Shown here piece after piece: positions 1 through 12,168 of a stretch of DNA of 64,000 bases (its first letter is position 1; every line of letters starts with the position of its first letter). The notes below the pieces were generated by a model. The model had not been told where the DNA came from, searched no databases, and worked only from the letters and a program-made list of their open reading frames with translations. Location: assembly GCF_001659605.2 (NCBI RefSeq), contig NC_035165.2, positions 13,698,445 to 13,762,444 on the forward strand, in the 5' to 3' direction. The translations under genes and the position numbers were made by a program. This DNA comes from Manihot esculenta. Taxonomy: Eukaryota; Streptophyta; Magnoliopsida; Malpighiales; Euphorbiaceae.

Positions 1-157
1 ATGTACAAAATCATGGCATTTCACATCATCATACAAGACAGGACTCAACATCCTATCCTAGTGGACATGACCTTCCTATTGTGCTTGACCTTCTATAACA
101 TCTATGAGCCCGACACTCTAGGTCCGACCATGTGAACCTAGGGCTCTGATACCATTC
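1..157 (-). other. Element C leader with tRNA-iMet primer-binding site
   Basis: This is the untranslated leader between the 5' LTR and Gag of a minus-strand chromovirus whose body lies left of the window. Its primer-binding site, at 142-154, reads TGGTATCAGAGCC on the minus strand and matches the 3' end of initiator tRNA-Met. The leader matches those of elements A, B, G and H. Its presence next to the LTR shows that the adjoining LTR is the 5' one and that C continues off the left edge. Confidence 0.85.
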
Positions 158-2383
158 TGTAACGCCCCGGAAATCCGGACCGCTACCGACGCTAGGATCC
201 GGGTCGACTTAAGGCCGCCGGGATCCGTAGCAAGCCTGACATAAAACCTGTAAACCTGTATAATCCCATACATGATCAACAACATGCATAAAAATTAAAA
301 CTTTTCTTCATACATACTGTCATCAACTAACTCAACCTGTGCATGCTCTGAACATATACATAACATAGTCCCTCTGTGGGATCTCATCAAGCCTTAAAGG
401 CAAAACAACCTGTGTTGAGTTAGTTTACATAAACATCATAACATAAGATCATATATATGCAAAAGGGATTAACAATATATTATGGTCAAGCACAACTCTA
501 TCCTCAATAACCTCATTACATAACATCCTGAATATTTTTACATTTCATCATAATACAATTGTCATGTCCACAAACTAACTATTACATACATATGACTTTT
601 TCTCGTCTTGCCTTCTCTATCTATCCCGTACCTGCAAACCTGGGGGTTAGGGGAGAGGGGTGAGCTAGATGCCCAGTGAGTAGAACTATAAAAAGAATAT
701 TTAAAACATGCTATCATGAAATGCGTCACTGCACAAACAAATCACACCACGGATGGACTGATTCAAAAATCCCTCAGCTCCATGCCCGGCCCTATTATGG
801 GCACCACAGGACTTCGTATTGCCCGGCCCTATTATGGGCACCACAGGACTTCGTATTGCCCGGCCCTATTATGGGCACCACAGGACTTCGTACTCGGAGT
901 CATTGCCCGGCCCTATTATAGGCACCACAGGACTTCGTATTCAGAAGGCTAATGAATCATCCTAATGTCCATCCACTGTCATCTATCACAACAATACAAT
1001 GCGGCATAGTCGTGAATTCTAATGCAAACAACCTATAATATGATCATGATGCATGAAGCATGATAAAAGCATTTCATTTCTTAATTTAAAAGGTTAAGTT
1101 TAGTTCCACTCACCTCTGGCTGACTCTGACAAACTCTGTAGCAGCTGGCTCACTGCTGGGGTCCTTGGTTCCTCGGGTCCGAACCTACACGGGTGGACTC
1201 CAATGAGGGACCAAACATACATAAACATAACTCTAATATATTCCCCAAAAACCCCCTAAAGCATCCTGAAAATATCACATAGAGATATGCATGAAGTGGC
1301 TGAACAGGGCACTTTCGGCGGCACCTTCGGCGGTCGAAAGTCCTGGACAGATCCGAAAGTCAGGCACTTTCGGCGGCACCTTCGGCGGCCGAAAGTCCCA
1401 GACAGAGACGAAACTCAGGTAGGTTCGGCGGCACCTTCGGCAGCCGAAAGGCCTGCCTCCCCAGCCATGTTCGGCGGCCGAACGTGCCTTCGGCTGCCGA
1501 ACCTGGTTTCTGCCAAAGGGCAGAAACTTGGCTCCTTTGTGCATTTTCGCCTCCAAACTCACCAATCATGCATATATCTCAACCAAATCATGCATACAAG
1601 TTCCTAGGGGCCTCAAAATATCAAATACCCCAACTACAACACTTCAAACACCCACAATCAACACACATTGACCAAAACATCAATATTAACCCATAACTCA
1701 AAATATAACCTAACATGCATTTCTACTCATAGATCTATCATAAAACTTATTTAAAACATATAAGGAGCTTAAGATCGGCCCTTACCTCTTGAAGATCGAG
1801 AGGGAGACGACCTAAACTTGGAGATTCACGAAAATGAGCTCCTGAGTTCCCAAAGCTCCAAAACTTGGTTTAAATGTTCAAAACTTGCAATGTGAATTTA
1901 AAACTTAAGAAAAATGGAAGAGATCTGGAGGAAGAACACAAGAGTTGCAAAGGGAAGGTCGGAAGCTTGCTGTGGCCGAAAATGGGAGAAAGCTCGCCCA
2001 TTTCGGCTAAGTGCCCCATTTATAGGTGGCTGGCCAGGCCACGTTCGGGGGCCGAATGTGCCTCCGCATCCATGCAATGTTCGGCGGCCGAACTTGACTT
2101 TCGGCGGCCGAACCTGAACTTCCCTAACTCATGCTTTCGGGGGCCTAACGTGTCTCCAAAATGCATGCATGTTCGGCGGCCGAACTTGACTTTCGGCGGC
2201 CGAACCTGGGTTTTCCTCCAATGCTATTTTCATGCAAAAACTCATTTAGTTTCATACTTTAAAACCATTAAAAACATGAAAACATTTTATGAAAGCATGG
2301 TTCTACCCTCCTAGAGGTCTCCGACATCCGAGATTTCACCGGACGGTAGGAATTCCGATACCGGAGTCTAGCCGGGTATTACA
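158..2383 (-). repeat. Element C 5' LTR (chromovirus, minus strand)
   Basis: The ~2.23-kb LTR begins on the minus strand with TGTAATACCCGG (2383 downward) and ends with GTTACA at 158. It has the family landmarks: clusters of TTCGGC-N-GCCGAA palindromes, a CTATAAA TATA box near 2019-2027, the donor-like AAGAG|GTAAG near 1787-1793, and CAGAG|GTGAGT near 1110-1118. It was inserted into the integrase region of element A. The first five flanking bases are ATGAG (2384-2388); the partner duplication should lie outside the window. Open frames here follow the palindromes and are not taken as genes. Confidence 0.88.
784..941 (-). repeat. 37-bp minisatellite in element C LTR
   Basis: Four copies of a 37-bp unit (starts at 784, 821, 858 and 905) contain GCCCGGCCCTATTATGGGC followed by a CACAGGACTTCG block. 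The first three are head to tail and the fourth follows a ~10-bp spacer. Other family LTRs carry a tandem array at the equivalent place with a different unit. Confidence 0.9.
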
Positions 2384-3688
2384 ATGAGCATATCCTCTAT
2401 CGTCTGGATGGTCCTTTCGGATTGTCCGTCCGTCTGTGGATGGAAAGCAGTGCTAAAATCCAACCTGGTACCCATGGCATTCTGCAGACTCCGCCAAAAC
2501 CTAGAGGTGAACTGGGGTCCTCTATCGGACACTATTGAAACAGGAACCCCATGCAGCCTGACGATCTCATCAACATACACCTGCGCCAACTTGTCCACAG
2601 AATAGCCACTCCTGACAGGGATGAAGTGAGCAGATTTGGTGAGTCTGTCCACAATCACCCATATGGAGTCCAATCTGTTGGACGCCGCCGGTAACCCCAC
2701 TACGAAGTCCATAGCTATATTCTCCCATTTCCACTCTGGAATAGGTAGCGGATTAAGCATTCCAGCCGGCTTTTGATGTTCCAGCTTCACCCTCTGACAC
2801 ACTTCGCAGGCTGACACAAACTGTGCCACTTCTCTCTTCATAGCTGGCCACCAATAAACCTTCTTCAGATCTTGATACATTTTGGTGGTTCCGGGGTGAA
2901 CGCTGTATCTTGCATTATGAGCCTCTCTCATAATGTCTACCTTTAGCCTTATATTATCCGGTACACATAGTCTGCTCCCATAGCGGAGGATCCCCTTGTT
3001 ATCGAATCTGAACTCACTATCCTTGCCTGACTGAACAGTCCTGGCAATCTTCACGAACTCTGGGTCCTCATGCTGTTTTTGAGCCACCTGCTCCAGAAAC
3101 ACGGGTGCCACTCTCATCTGGGCAACTAAAGCACCTGTACCAGACAACTCCAACTGTAGACCTTCATCAATGAGCTTGTAAAACTCCTTCACCACCGGTC
3201 TCCTCTCAGCCGTGATGTGGGATAGACTGCCTAGTGACTTCCGGCTTAGGGCGTCTGCCACAACATTCGCCTTACCCGGATGGTACTGAATCTTGCAATT
3301 ATAGTCACTCAGCAGCTCCACCCATCTTCTCTGTCTCAAGTTCAAATCTCTTTGACTCAGGATGTACTGTAGGCTCTTATGATCTGTGGAGATCTCACAT
3401 TTAACCTCATAAAGGTAATGCCTCCACATCTTGAGTGCAAAGATTACTACTGCCATCTCAAGGTCATGTGCAGGGTAATTCAACTCGTGCTTCTTCAGCT
3501 GTCTAGAAGCATAAGCAATCACCCTTTCATTCTGCATTAACACACAACCCAATCCCACTCGGGATGCATCACAATACACTGAGAAGTCTTCATTACTAGA
3601 TGGCAGGGCTAACACTGGTGCTGAAGTCAACCTCTTCTTGAGCTCCTCAAAGCTCTCTTCACACTGGTCGGTCCACACGAACCTCTGG
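2384..3688 (-). pseudogene. Element A pol fragment: RNase H and integrase
   Basis: The third visible piece of the A polyprotein corresponds to about residues 992-1424 of the intact copy in element H. RNase H is recognised by [16 protein letters not shown] and ADALSRK. Integrase follows, with an HHCC zinc finger (REAHNAR, HPG, CEVCQ) and catalytic D, D and E in [15 protein letters not shown] and GQSERTIQ. The frame has no stop up to the junction with element C, which cuts it just after the catalytic E. The upstream junction at 3688/3689 is the start of element B. Its open frame continues artificially into the B LTR to 4026. It cannot make an active protein because of the insertions. Confidence 0.9.
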
Positions 3689-5990
3689 TGTAATACCCGG
3701 CTAGACTCCGGTATCGGAATTCCTACCGTCCGGTGGAATCTCGGATGTCGGAGACCTCTAGAAGGGTAAAACCATGTTTTTATGAAATGCTTTAATGTTT
3801 TTGATGATTTTAAGTAAAGAGGAAATGAGTTTTTGAATAAAAACAACCTTGGAGGAAAGCTCAGGTTCGGCCGCCGAAACTCAAAGTTCGGCCTCCGAAC
3901 ATGCATGCATTTCGGGTGTGCCTTAGGCCCCCGAAGGCATAAGTGAGGGAAGTCCAGGTTCGGCCACCGAACCTCAAGTTCGGCCGCCGAACATGGCATG
4001 CATGCGGAGGCACTTTCGGCCCCCAAACGTGGCCTGGGCAGCCACTATAAAAGGGTCCCTTAGCCGAAAACGGGCGAGCTTTTTCCCCATTTTCGGCCAA
4101 GGTGAGCTCTCCACCGTCCCTCACCGATCTTTGATGTTTTTCCTCTAGATCTTTCAAGTTTTTCATTTGTTTTGACTTTGTTTTGAAGTTTTGAGCTTTT
4201 GAGCAAAGTTTTGGAGCTTGGAGATTCAAGAACCCAATCTCTCCCACCTCTGAGTTTTAGGTCGTCTCTCTCTCGATCTTCAAGAGGTAAGAGCCGATCT
4301 TAAGCTCATTGTATGTTTTAAGTAAGTTTTAAGTAGATCTATGGGGGTAGAATGCATGTTTAGGTTATAGTTATGTTTATGGGTATAAATGTATGCTCAT
4401 GAACAATGTGGATGCTTGATGTGTTGTAGATGGGGTTTATGATGATTTGTGGCCCCTAGGAACATGTATGCTTGTGTTTGTGTGTTGTAGAATAGGTTTG
4501 ATGCATGTTTGGAAGGTTTGGAGGCGAAATGTGCAAAAGGAGCCAAGTTTCTGCCCTTCGGCAGAAACCAGGTTCAGCAGCCGAAGGACTTTCGGCAGTC
4601 GAACATGGCTGGGGAGGCAAGCCTTTCGGCTGCCGAAGCCTGCCCTCGAAAGGAGACTTTCGTCTCTGTCTGGCAGTTTCGGCCGTCGAAAGTGCCGCTG
4701 AACATGCATGAGTTTCGTCTCTGTCTGGGAGTTTCGGCCGCCGAAGGTGCCGCCGAACCTGCCTGACTTTCGGCTCTGGAGGGACTTTCGGCTCTGGAGG
4801 GACTTTCGGCCGCCGAACCTGCCGCCGAAAGTGCCCTGTCCAGGCCTCCTTTGCATGTTCTTCTATGGTTGTTTCATGATGTTTTAGGGGGTTTTTGGGG
4901 GATGTTTTTAGAGTTATGTTCTAGTTGTTTGGTCCCTCATTTGAGTCCACCTGTGTAGGTTCGGACCCGAGGAACCGAGGACCCCAGCAGTGAGTCAGTT
5001 GCTTCAGTCAGTGTCAGAGCTAGCCAGAGGTGAGTAGAATAACTCTTTATGTTTCAAGTAAATAAATCAGTTTTGAACATGTTCATGCATCATGGATGTC
5101 ATGTGATATTTTAGGTTGTTTGCATTAGAAATCACGAATATGTTGCATTGCATAATATGTTGTTGATGTGGATGAATGTTGAATGATCCATTAGCCCTCA
5201 TATGTTATGACGTGATGATATGATATGGGAGTCCAGGTGTGGCCTGCACTACGCTCCTGGCACTATGTAAGAGAAAGACCGGACGTGGCCTGCACTACGC
5301 CCCCGGCACCATGGATTATGTATGTTATGTTATGTATAAGAGAAAGACCAGGTGTGGCCTGCACTACGCCCCTGGCATGATTGGAATATGTAGAGGGCTA
5401 AATGGTGACAAGTTCATCCTTGATATGATTAGTTGTGATGTGATGCATTCCATGATAGCATGTGTTTTAAATGCTTTATGATTCTGCTCACTGGGCTCTA
5501 GTAGCTCACCCCTCTGCCAAATTCCCCAGGTTTGCAGGTACAGGTTAGACAGAGAAGTCAAGAAGAGTAATGAAGTCTTATGTATGTAATAGTTAGAATG
5601 TGGACATGACAGATTGTATAATGATGTATAGATATGTAATGTAATGATATTAAGGTTAGAAGTGTGCTTGACCATAGTATATCGTAATCCCTTTTTGATG
5701 ACTATGTTTAGCCAACTCAACGCTTGTTATGCCACCCATTGGGGGCATTAATGAGATCCCACAGAGGGTTCAAGTTTATGATTATGGCTATGTTCAGTGC
5801 ATGCACAGGTTGAGTTTGGTGTATGATAGAATGTATGAAAGAAAAGTTTTAAATTTTTATGTATGATTGTTGATCATGTATGGGATTAAACAGGTTTACA
5901 GGTTACATGTCAGGCTTGCTATGGGTCCCGGCGGCCTTAAGCCGATCTGGATCCTAGCGCCGGTAGCGGTCCGATTTTTGGGTCGTTACA
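3689..5990 (+). repeat. Element B 5' LTR
   Basis: The LTR runs from TGTAATACCCGG to GGTCGTTACA; its ends are long imperfect inverted repeats. U3 is short (TATA box ~357 bp from the start), so most of the LTR would be transcribed leader. It holds TTCGGCCGCCGAA-type palindromes both before the TATA box (3866-3992) and in the leader (about 4573-4830), donor-like signals at 4287 and 5030, and a GTGGCCTGCACTACGCC minisatellite at about 5236-5380. It is 2,302 bp against 2,243 bp for the 3' copy; part of the difference is copy number of palindrome-containing units. Confidence 0.92.
4046..4053 (+). promoter_or_regulatory. TATA box of element B 5' LTR
   Basis: TATAAAAG lies in the conserved context GCCACTATAAAAGGG, directly downstream of the palindrome cluster and ~357 bp into the LTR. 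The same box occurs at the same offset in H, G, A, S and C. Transcription would start roughly 25-35 bp downstream (inference). Confidence 0.75.
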
Positions 5991-5993
5991 GAA

Positions 5994-6006
5994 TGGTATC
6001 AGAGCC
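5994..6006 (+). other. Element B primer-binding site (tRNA-iMet)
   Basis: TGGTATCAGAGCC is complementary to the 3' end of plant initiator tRNA-Met and starts 3 bp after the 5' LTR. It primes minus-strand DNA synthesis. The stretch from here to the Gag ATG at 6253 is untranslated leader and ends in an acceptor-like TTTTTCAG (6237-6244). Confidence 0.9.
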
Positions 6007-6252
6007 CTAGGTTCATATGGTCGGACCTAGAGTGTCGAGCTCATAGATGTTATAGAAGGTCAAGCACAATAGGAAAGGTCATGTCCACTAGGATAGGATG
6101 TGGAGTCCTGTCTTGCATGATGATGTGAAATGCCATGATTATATGCATGTGCATTAATGATATGTGATGTATGTGATGAGGGTTCATGTGTGCCCATATG
6201 AACCATATGATGCTAATGTTTGCTTGTTATGTGTGGTTTTTCAGAAAACAGG

Positions 6253-9200
6253 ATGAGAGGAACTCATCGATCAGCAAGATTGACTAGAGTACCACCTGAG
6301 GATGAGGGCACGAGCGCCCGTCCTCCAGCATTGCCTAGGGCAATGTCTAGTAGGTCTAATAGAGAAAGAGCAGTAAGAGACCCTAGAAGGTCTTTGGATC
6401 TGGGTAGAAGCAGATCAGTCAGCGGAACAGTTCAGGGAGGAGCGTCAGAGGACATGGGGGATGATATGGATGTAGAGCAGAGGAGGGATGGCAGTTTGGG
6501 AGTTAGCATGTCAGAAGAGGGAATGGGAGAATCCCAAGGAGGCACTCAGGCCTCAGGATTCATTCAGCCACCTTACTACCCACCCTTCTCACAAAACCCT
6601 GGGTATTCGATGGGAGGCACATCGGACTACCATAGCTTTAGCCCTTATCCCACACAGATGCCATACCCACCTTATTATCCACCATACCCACAGTACCCAA
6701 TGTATCCACCTCCACCTTACTATCCAAATCCAGCAAACCCTACCTCAGAAAATGTTGCACCACCTCCACCACCTACAGAGCCAGCAGCCCCAGTTGCTCA
6801 ACCTTCTAGACCTAGCTCAGCCAGTGGGAGCAAGGTCAAGATGACTGACTACATGAAGTTGGGTGCTCCCCAGTATGAAAAAGGGGATGACCCGTTTGTG
6901 TATCTTGAGAGGGTCAAGGTGATCACAGATGAGATTGGGGCTGATGATAGTAGAGCCATTCAGATGGCTGGGTTCACACTTAAGTGCAAGAAGGCACGAG
7001 AGTGGTTCAAGAATTATGTGAACCCGAAAGTGGATAGCATGTCTTGGGAGGAGTTTGCAAACGAGTTTGCAGGATGGGCTTTCCCAGATAGTTCAAGGGA
7101 GCTGAAGATGTTAGAGTTTGAGCAGTTGAGGCAGACTGATGAGATGGGTGTAGAGGAGTTCACAAACAGATTTTTGGAGTTGTTGTCATTTGCAGGGCAA
7201 AACCTTGATTCAGACCAGAAAAGGTCAAGGAGGTATATCATGAAACTCCACTCCAGATATTCCTCCTTGATCCAGTAAGCAGATAGGGAGAGCTTCCATG
7301 CCATAGTGGATATGGCCCGGAAAATGGAGGCCAGTGCCATCGTTCAGGGGACAGTTAAACAGTCAATGGTACAGCCTTCTGGTTCTAAGACCCCAGGCTC
7401 TTCTTCAACGAGTGCAGCAACTTCAGGTAGCAAGAAGTGGGACAGAGGTCCCAGGAAGTCTAAGAAGAACAAGTTCTGGAACAAGGTTAAGTCCAGTCTG
7501 GGACTAGGGAGTGGCTCAAGCTCTGGTGCGGATAATGCAGTTTGTGCAAGGTGTGGTAAGCCACACAGGGGAGTATGTCGGTTTGGGACGACAGCCTGTT
7601 ACAGATGTGGTCAGGAGGGGCATATGTCTCGAGAATGTCCAAGAGCAGCCCCGATGGCACAGTCCCAGCAGACAGCTTCAGGTAGTGTAGCGCAGCCAGC
7701 AGCTCTAGCCACGACTCAGGCCAGTGGCAGAGGCAGAGGGAGAGGGGCAGCCTCTTCTTCAGCGGGGTTCAGAGGTGAAGGTCCATCAGCTCCAGCACGG
7801 ATCTTCACAATGACACAGCAGGAGGCAGATGCATCTAACACCGTGGTGGCAGGTAACTTAGTCATTGGTTGTTCAGATGTGTATGCCTTGATGGACCCGG
7901 GCGCATCTCATTCTTTTATTGCACCGAGAGTCGTTCAGAGGTTGGGGTTGATGATCTCTGGGTTAGAGTGTCCTCTCTGGGTCAGTGGACCCAAGTGTGA
8001 TCCATCAGTGGCAGAGTCGGTCTGCCAGTGCAGTCCAGTCTTTGTTGAGGGAAGATGCCTTTCCGCCGACCTTGTGGTTCTAGACTTGATAGATTTTGAA
8101 GTCATTCTAGGGATGGACTGGTTATCTACCCATGGTGCTACCTTGGACTGCAGGGACAAGGTAGTCAGGTTCAGAGGTCAGGATGGGTCAGAGGTAGTCT
8201 TCAGAGGAGACAGGAGGGGTACACCTAGAGGTCTGATATCAGCTCTTCAGGCTCGTAGGTTGCTTAGGAGGGGATGTCAGGGGTATTTGGCTCATGTGAG
8301 AAAGCTTAGCAGTCAGGTTAGAGAGCCCGCCTCGGTGCCAGTGGTTAGAGAGTTTCTAGACGTCTTCCCAGACGAGTTGCCAGGTTTACCACCTGCTAGG
8401 GAGATAGAGTTCGAGATAGAATTGATGCCTGGAACCCGACCGATCTCTATCCCTCCCTACAGGATGGCTCCAGCGGAGTTGAAGGAATTGAAAGAACAGT
8501 TGCAAGAGCTGGTAGACAAGGGCTTCATCTGACCGAGTACCTCACCCTGGGGTGCTCCAGTCTTGTTTGTCAGAAAGAAGGATGGATCCCTTAGACTTTG
8601 TATCGACTACAGACAGTTGAACAAAGTCACTACCAAGAACAAGTACCCTTTGCCAAGGATCGACGATCTATTCGACCAGCTAGCAGGAGCGGGTTGTTTC
8701 TCCAAAATAGATCTGAGATCTGGGTACCATCAGCTGAGGATCAGAGATGAGGATGTGCCAAAGACGGCTTTCAGGACCAGATATGGGCATTTTGAGTTCC
8801 TTGTAATGCCGTTCGGGTTAACTAACGCCCCTGCAACATTCATGGACCTCATGAACAGAGTGTTTAGCCAGTACCTGGATCACTTTGTTATTGTCTTCAT
8901 AGATGATATCTTGGTGTATTCCAGGAATGCAGAGGAGCATGCCCATCATCTGCGGTTGGTTTTGCAGACCTTGAGGGAACATGGCTTGTATGCCAAGTTC
9001 TCTAAGTGTGAGTTCTGGCTGAGGAGCATTTCGTTCTTGGGGCATGTAGTGTCAGAGAATGGGATAGAGGTGGACCCCAAGAAGACAGAAACTGTGGCTA
9101 ACTGGCCTAGACCCACTTCAGTGACGGAAATCAGGAGTTTCTTGGGTTTGGCAGGTTACTACAGGAGGTTCGTTCAGGACTTCTCGAAAATAGCAGCTCC

Positions 9201-10065
9201 TCTGACCAGACTAACCAGGAAGAATCAGAAGTTTCTGTGGACCGACCAGTGCGAAGAGAGTTTTGAAGAGCTTAAGAAGAGGTTGACTTCAGCACCAGTT
9301 TTAGTCTGCCATCTAGTGATGAGGACTTTACAGTCTTTTGTGATGCGTCCCGTGTGGGACTGGGTTGTGTACTGATGCAGAATGAGAGGGTGATTGCTTA
9401 TGCTTCTAGGCAGCTAAAGAAGCATGAGTTGAATTACCCCACACATGACTTTGAGATGGCAGCAGTAATCTTTGCACTCAAGATGTGGAGGCACTACCTC
9501 TATGGGGTAAAATGTGAGATCTTCACAGATCATAAAAGCCTGCAGTACATCCTGAGTCAAAGAGATTTGAACTTGAGACAGAGGAGATGGGTGGAGCTGC
9601 TGAGTGACTATGATTGCAAGATTCAGTATCATCCGGGTAAGGCGAATGTCGTGGCAGACGCCCTAAGCCGGAAGTCACTAGGCAGTCTATCAAACATCAC
9701 GGCAGAGAGGAGACCAGTGGTGAAGGAGTTTTACAAGCTCATTGATGAAGGTCTACAGTTGGAGTTGTCTGGTACCGGTGCTTTAGTGGCCCAGATGAGA
9801 GTGACACCTGTGTTTCTGGAGCAAGTGGCTCAGAAACAGCATGAGGACCCAGAGTTAGTGAAGATTGCCAGGACTGTTCAGTCAGGCAAAGACAGTGAGT
9901 TCAGATTTGACAGTAAGGGGATCCTTCGCTATGGGAGTCGATTGTGTGTACCAGATGACATAGGGCTAAAAGGAGACATTATGAGGGAGGCTCATAATGC
10001 AAGATACAGCGTTCACCCCGGAGCCACCAAGATGTATCAAGATTTGAAGAAAGTTTATTGGTGGC
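6253..10065 (+). pseudogene. Element B gag-pol, 5' part (Gag, PR, RT, RNase H, start of IN), broken
   Basis: The start MRGTHRSARL at 6253 matches the family. Proline/tyrosine-rich N-terminal Gag is followed by the Gag core, two zinc knuckles, the protease motif [12 protein letters not shown] with FIDDILVYS, RNase H and the integrase HHCC region. Compared with H there are four lesions: TAA at 7276-7278 within Gag, TGA at 8530-8532 (CGA to TGA) before RT, a 1-bp deletion near 9304 in RNase H, and insertion of element N at 10065. The frame is otherwise close to H in sequence, so decay is by scattered point changes. No functional polyprotein can be made. Confidence 0.92.
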
Positions 10066-12037
10066 TGATAGAGCATATTTTAGTCAATTTTATCATTATG
10101 TTCTTGATGTTTATTTACATCTTTTCTGCTTAATTTTGTGGTTTTAATTATGTTTTGCAGATATTAGTTGTAAAGAGACAATCTGGAGAAAATGCTCTTA
10201 AAACTGCCAAAAAGTGCCAAATATGGAAAGTGCCAAAAAGGAAAGTTTCAAAATAAGGAAAGTTTCCAGAAAAGGAAAGTTTCTAAATGAGGAAAGTGCA
10301 GAAGCAAAAGCAAACAAGGAAAGCTCAGTCAGAAGATTATTTGAAATTCAAATCGCAGATCTTTCTTTCCTTGTTCAAAGATGTGCACACACTGCAGCAG
10401 TTATATCTTCCTATTTAGGCAGCAAGATCTCAAAGAGATGCTCTTCCTCTTCTGGGTTCAACATTCAAATTTCAAAAGAGGCTCCACCTAAAAAGGAATG
10501 TATGGACAGCATATCTTCCCCTTTGAAGATCAAAATTCGTGCATCCTTCCTATTCAGAAACAATCTGCGCGCTTTCCTCTTCTGAGAGCCATCTGCGCGC
10601 CACCTTCCTTTTCTGCAACAACTTGGGCAGCAAGTTGCACATGGGCAGCACCTTGGGCAGCCTCTACACTAATTAGGATGCAAGGTCAGCATCTAAACTT
10701 ATTTAGGAAGCATAATCTGCGCCTCCTTCCCTTTCTGAGACCAAACCGCGCGCACCAACTTCCTTCCGCAGTGCATTTTCGCGCAGCCTTCCTTCTGAAG
10801 CCGAAAAGCGCGATTCTTTCCTTTTCAGACACATCTTGGGCAGAAAATACCTCTTGGGCAGTAAGTATGACCTAGGGCAACACTTTTCAACTATAAAAAG
10901 CCACATAGGAAGCCTCTACAGGACCCTTAAGCTCCCCTTGGGAGACACCTACGAAATTCATATCTCTTCTTCTACCTTTCTTCTTTTCTTTTATTTTTGA
11001 TTTTGTTTCAGCCATGAGAGGCTGAAATCTTTTATTCTAGTTGAAGATTAGGTGATACTTTGGTTGTTTTATGGATTGGGAGACTTGATCAAACATTGTT
11101 TAACTTTTGGTTGTTCAATATTTATGCAATTTCAAGCTTGATTTTAATATTGCTTTGTTGTTTAGATCTACGTTGATTCTTGATTGCAAAGTAATAATAT
11201 GTTAGTTTGGATAATTTAAGTCCGTAATTGCTTAGATTATTCTTACATAAGAACACTTGGGATAAAACCCAAGGAAATTGTATGATCTAGCGTTATCTCC
11301 ATACGTTTGGGTAGCTAGGATTGGATCTCTCTATTTCTTAATGCAATTGACAATTGTTTTGATGCCTAAGGCCCAAGGACGTTCCTTGGCAATTTGTTAA
11401 TTAGTAATTAATTAGAGGACGTTCCCTAATTGGTTTAATAATAAGGAGAGATAATGGTGGTGAGAAGCGTCTTCCATCTCCATAACTAATCTATTGAATC
11501 AACCCAAAGGAAACTAAGTGTCAATGATCAATCCCAACAACTAAAGTGGATCCAATTCTTCAACTAGATCTTTCTTATTATTTATTTCTCTTTATTTTTA
11601 TTATTTGCCTTATTTTTATTGCTTTCAGTTTTAGATTAATTAAATCAATCTCAAAACCCCCCATTTTACTTATAGTTTAGTTGGTTTCAGTTTTATCTCG
11701 TTTTAGTTTATTTTGTTTTCCGTTTATTTCTCTTTCAGTTTTATCTCCTTTCAGTTTTATTTCATTTCAGTTTTATCTCGTTTCAGTTTATCTCGTTTTC
11801 AGTTTTATCTTATTTCAGTTTTATCTCTTTTCAGTTTTATCTCGTTTCAGTTTATCTCGTTTTCAGTTTTCTTCTTTTACAGTTTATTTTTGTTTCAGTT
11901 TATTTTATTGGTCTTGTTGAGAAAAATAAATAGGTAATCAATTCTCTGTGGATTCGATCCTTTCACCACTATCTGCAGTTGTAAATTGTTGATAACCAGA
12001 AAGGTTATTTTTGACCGGCTTCGACAACCGCGAGTCA
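10066..12037 (+). repeat. Element N 5' LTR
   Basis: This TG…CA LTR is bounded by TGATAGAGCAT and CCGCGAGTCA. A TATA box (TATAAAAA, 10892-10899) lies about 826 bp in. The distal part (about 11690-11900) is an array of TTTCAGTTTTATCTCG-type units, pyrimidine-rich with many CAG trinucleotides. The proximal part has GCGCGC clusters. Open frames of ~70-125 codons here are not conserved between the two LTRs and are not called genes. Confidence 0.92.
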
Positions 12038-12042
12038 AAAAT

Positions 12043-12060
12043 TGGCGCCGTTGCCGGGGA
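12043..12060 (+). other. Element N primer-binding site (tRNA-Asp)
   Basis: TGGCGCCGTTGCCGGGGA is an 18-nt perfect complement of the 3' end of plant tRNA-Asp(GUC), five bases after the LTR. This primer is typical of Athila/Tat-type Gypsy elements and differs from the initiator-Met primer of the surrounding chromoviruses. Confidence 0.92.
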
Positions 12061-12168
12061 ATTGATTTAACTTATTTGTTTTTCTTTCAGGACCAAATTC
12101 CAAAAAAAAAAAAAAAGATAGCACCACCGAATCAGCCTCTGAAGAAGTCACCATCGCAGATCTGAATC

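Noticed and set aside
784..941. Regular repeats resembling a CRISPR array
   Set aside because: Units are head to tail with almost no spacers, and the DNA is plant nuclear. It is an LTR minisatellite.
1275..2314. Several 70-150 codon frames rich in Gly/Arg/Pro (FGGTFGGRK, RRPN repeats) in this and every other family LTR
   Set aside because: They are translations of the TTCGGC-N-GCCGAA arrays in several frames and strands, with no start context or frame conservation between LTR pairs.
2368..4026. A single 552-codon minus-strand frame that appears to start a pol protein
   Set aside because: Its first ~110 codons are the B LTR read backwards. The true A pol begins at 3688 and is continuous with 20013-21019.
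10214..10585. A 123-codon frame in the N 5' LTR (143 codons in the 3' LTR at 14600-15031)
   Set aside because: It lies upstream of the LTR TATA box, has different starts and lengths in the two LTRs, and has no motif. A coincidental open frame.
12043..12060. tRNA-Asp 3'-end-like sequence as a tRNA gene
   Set aside because: Only the 18-nt complement of the acceptor end is present and it lies just after an LTR, so it is a primer-binding site. The same applies to the initiator-Met matches.
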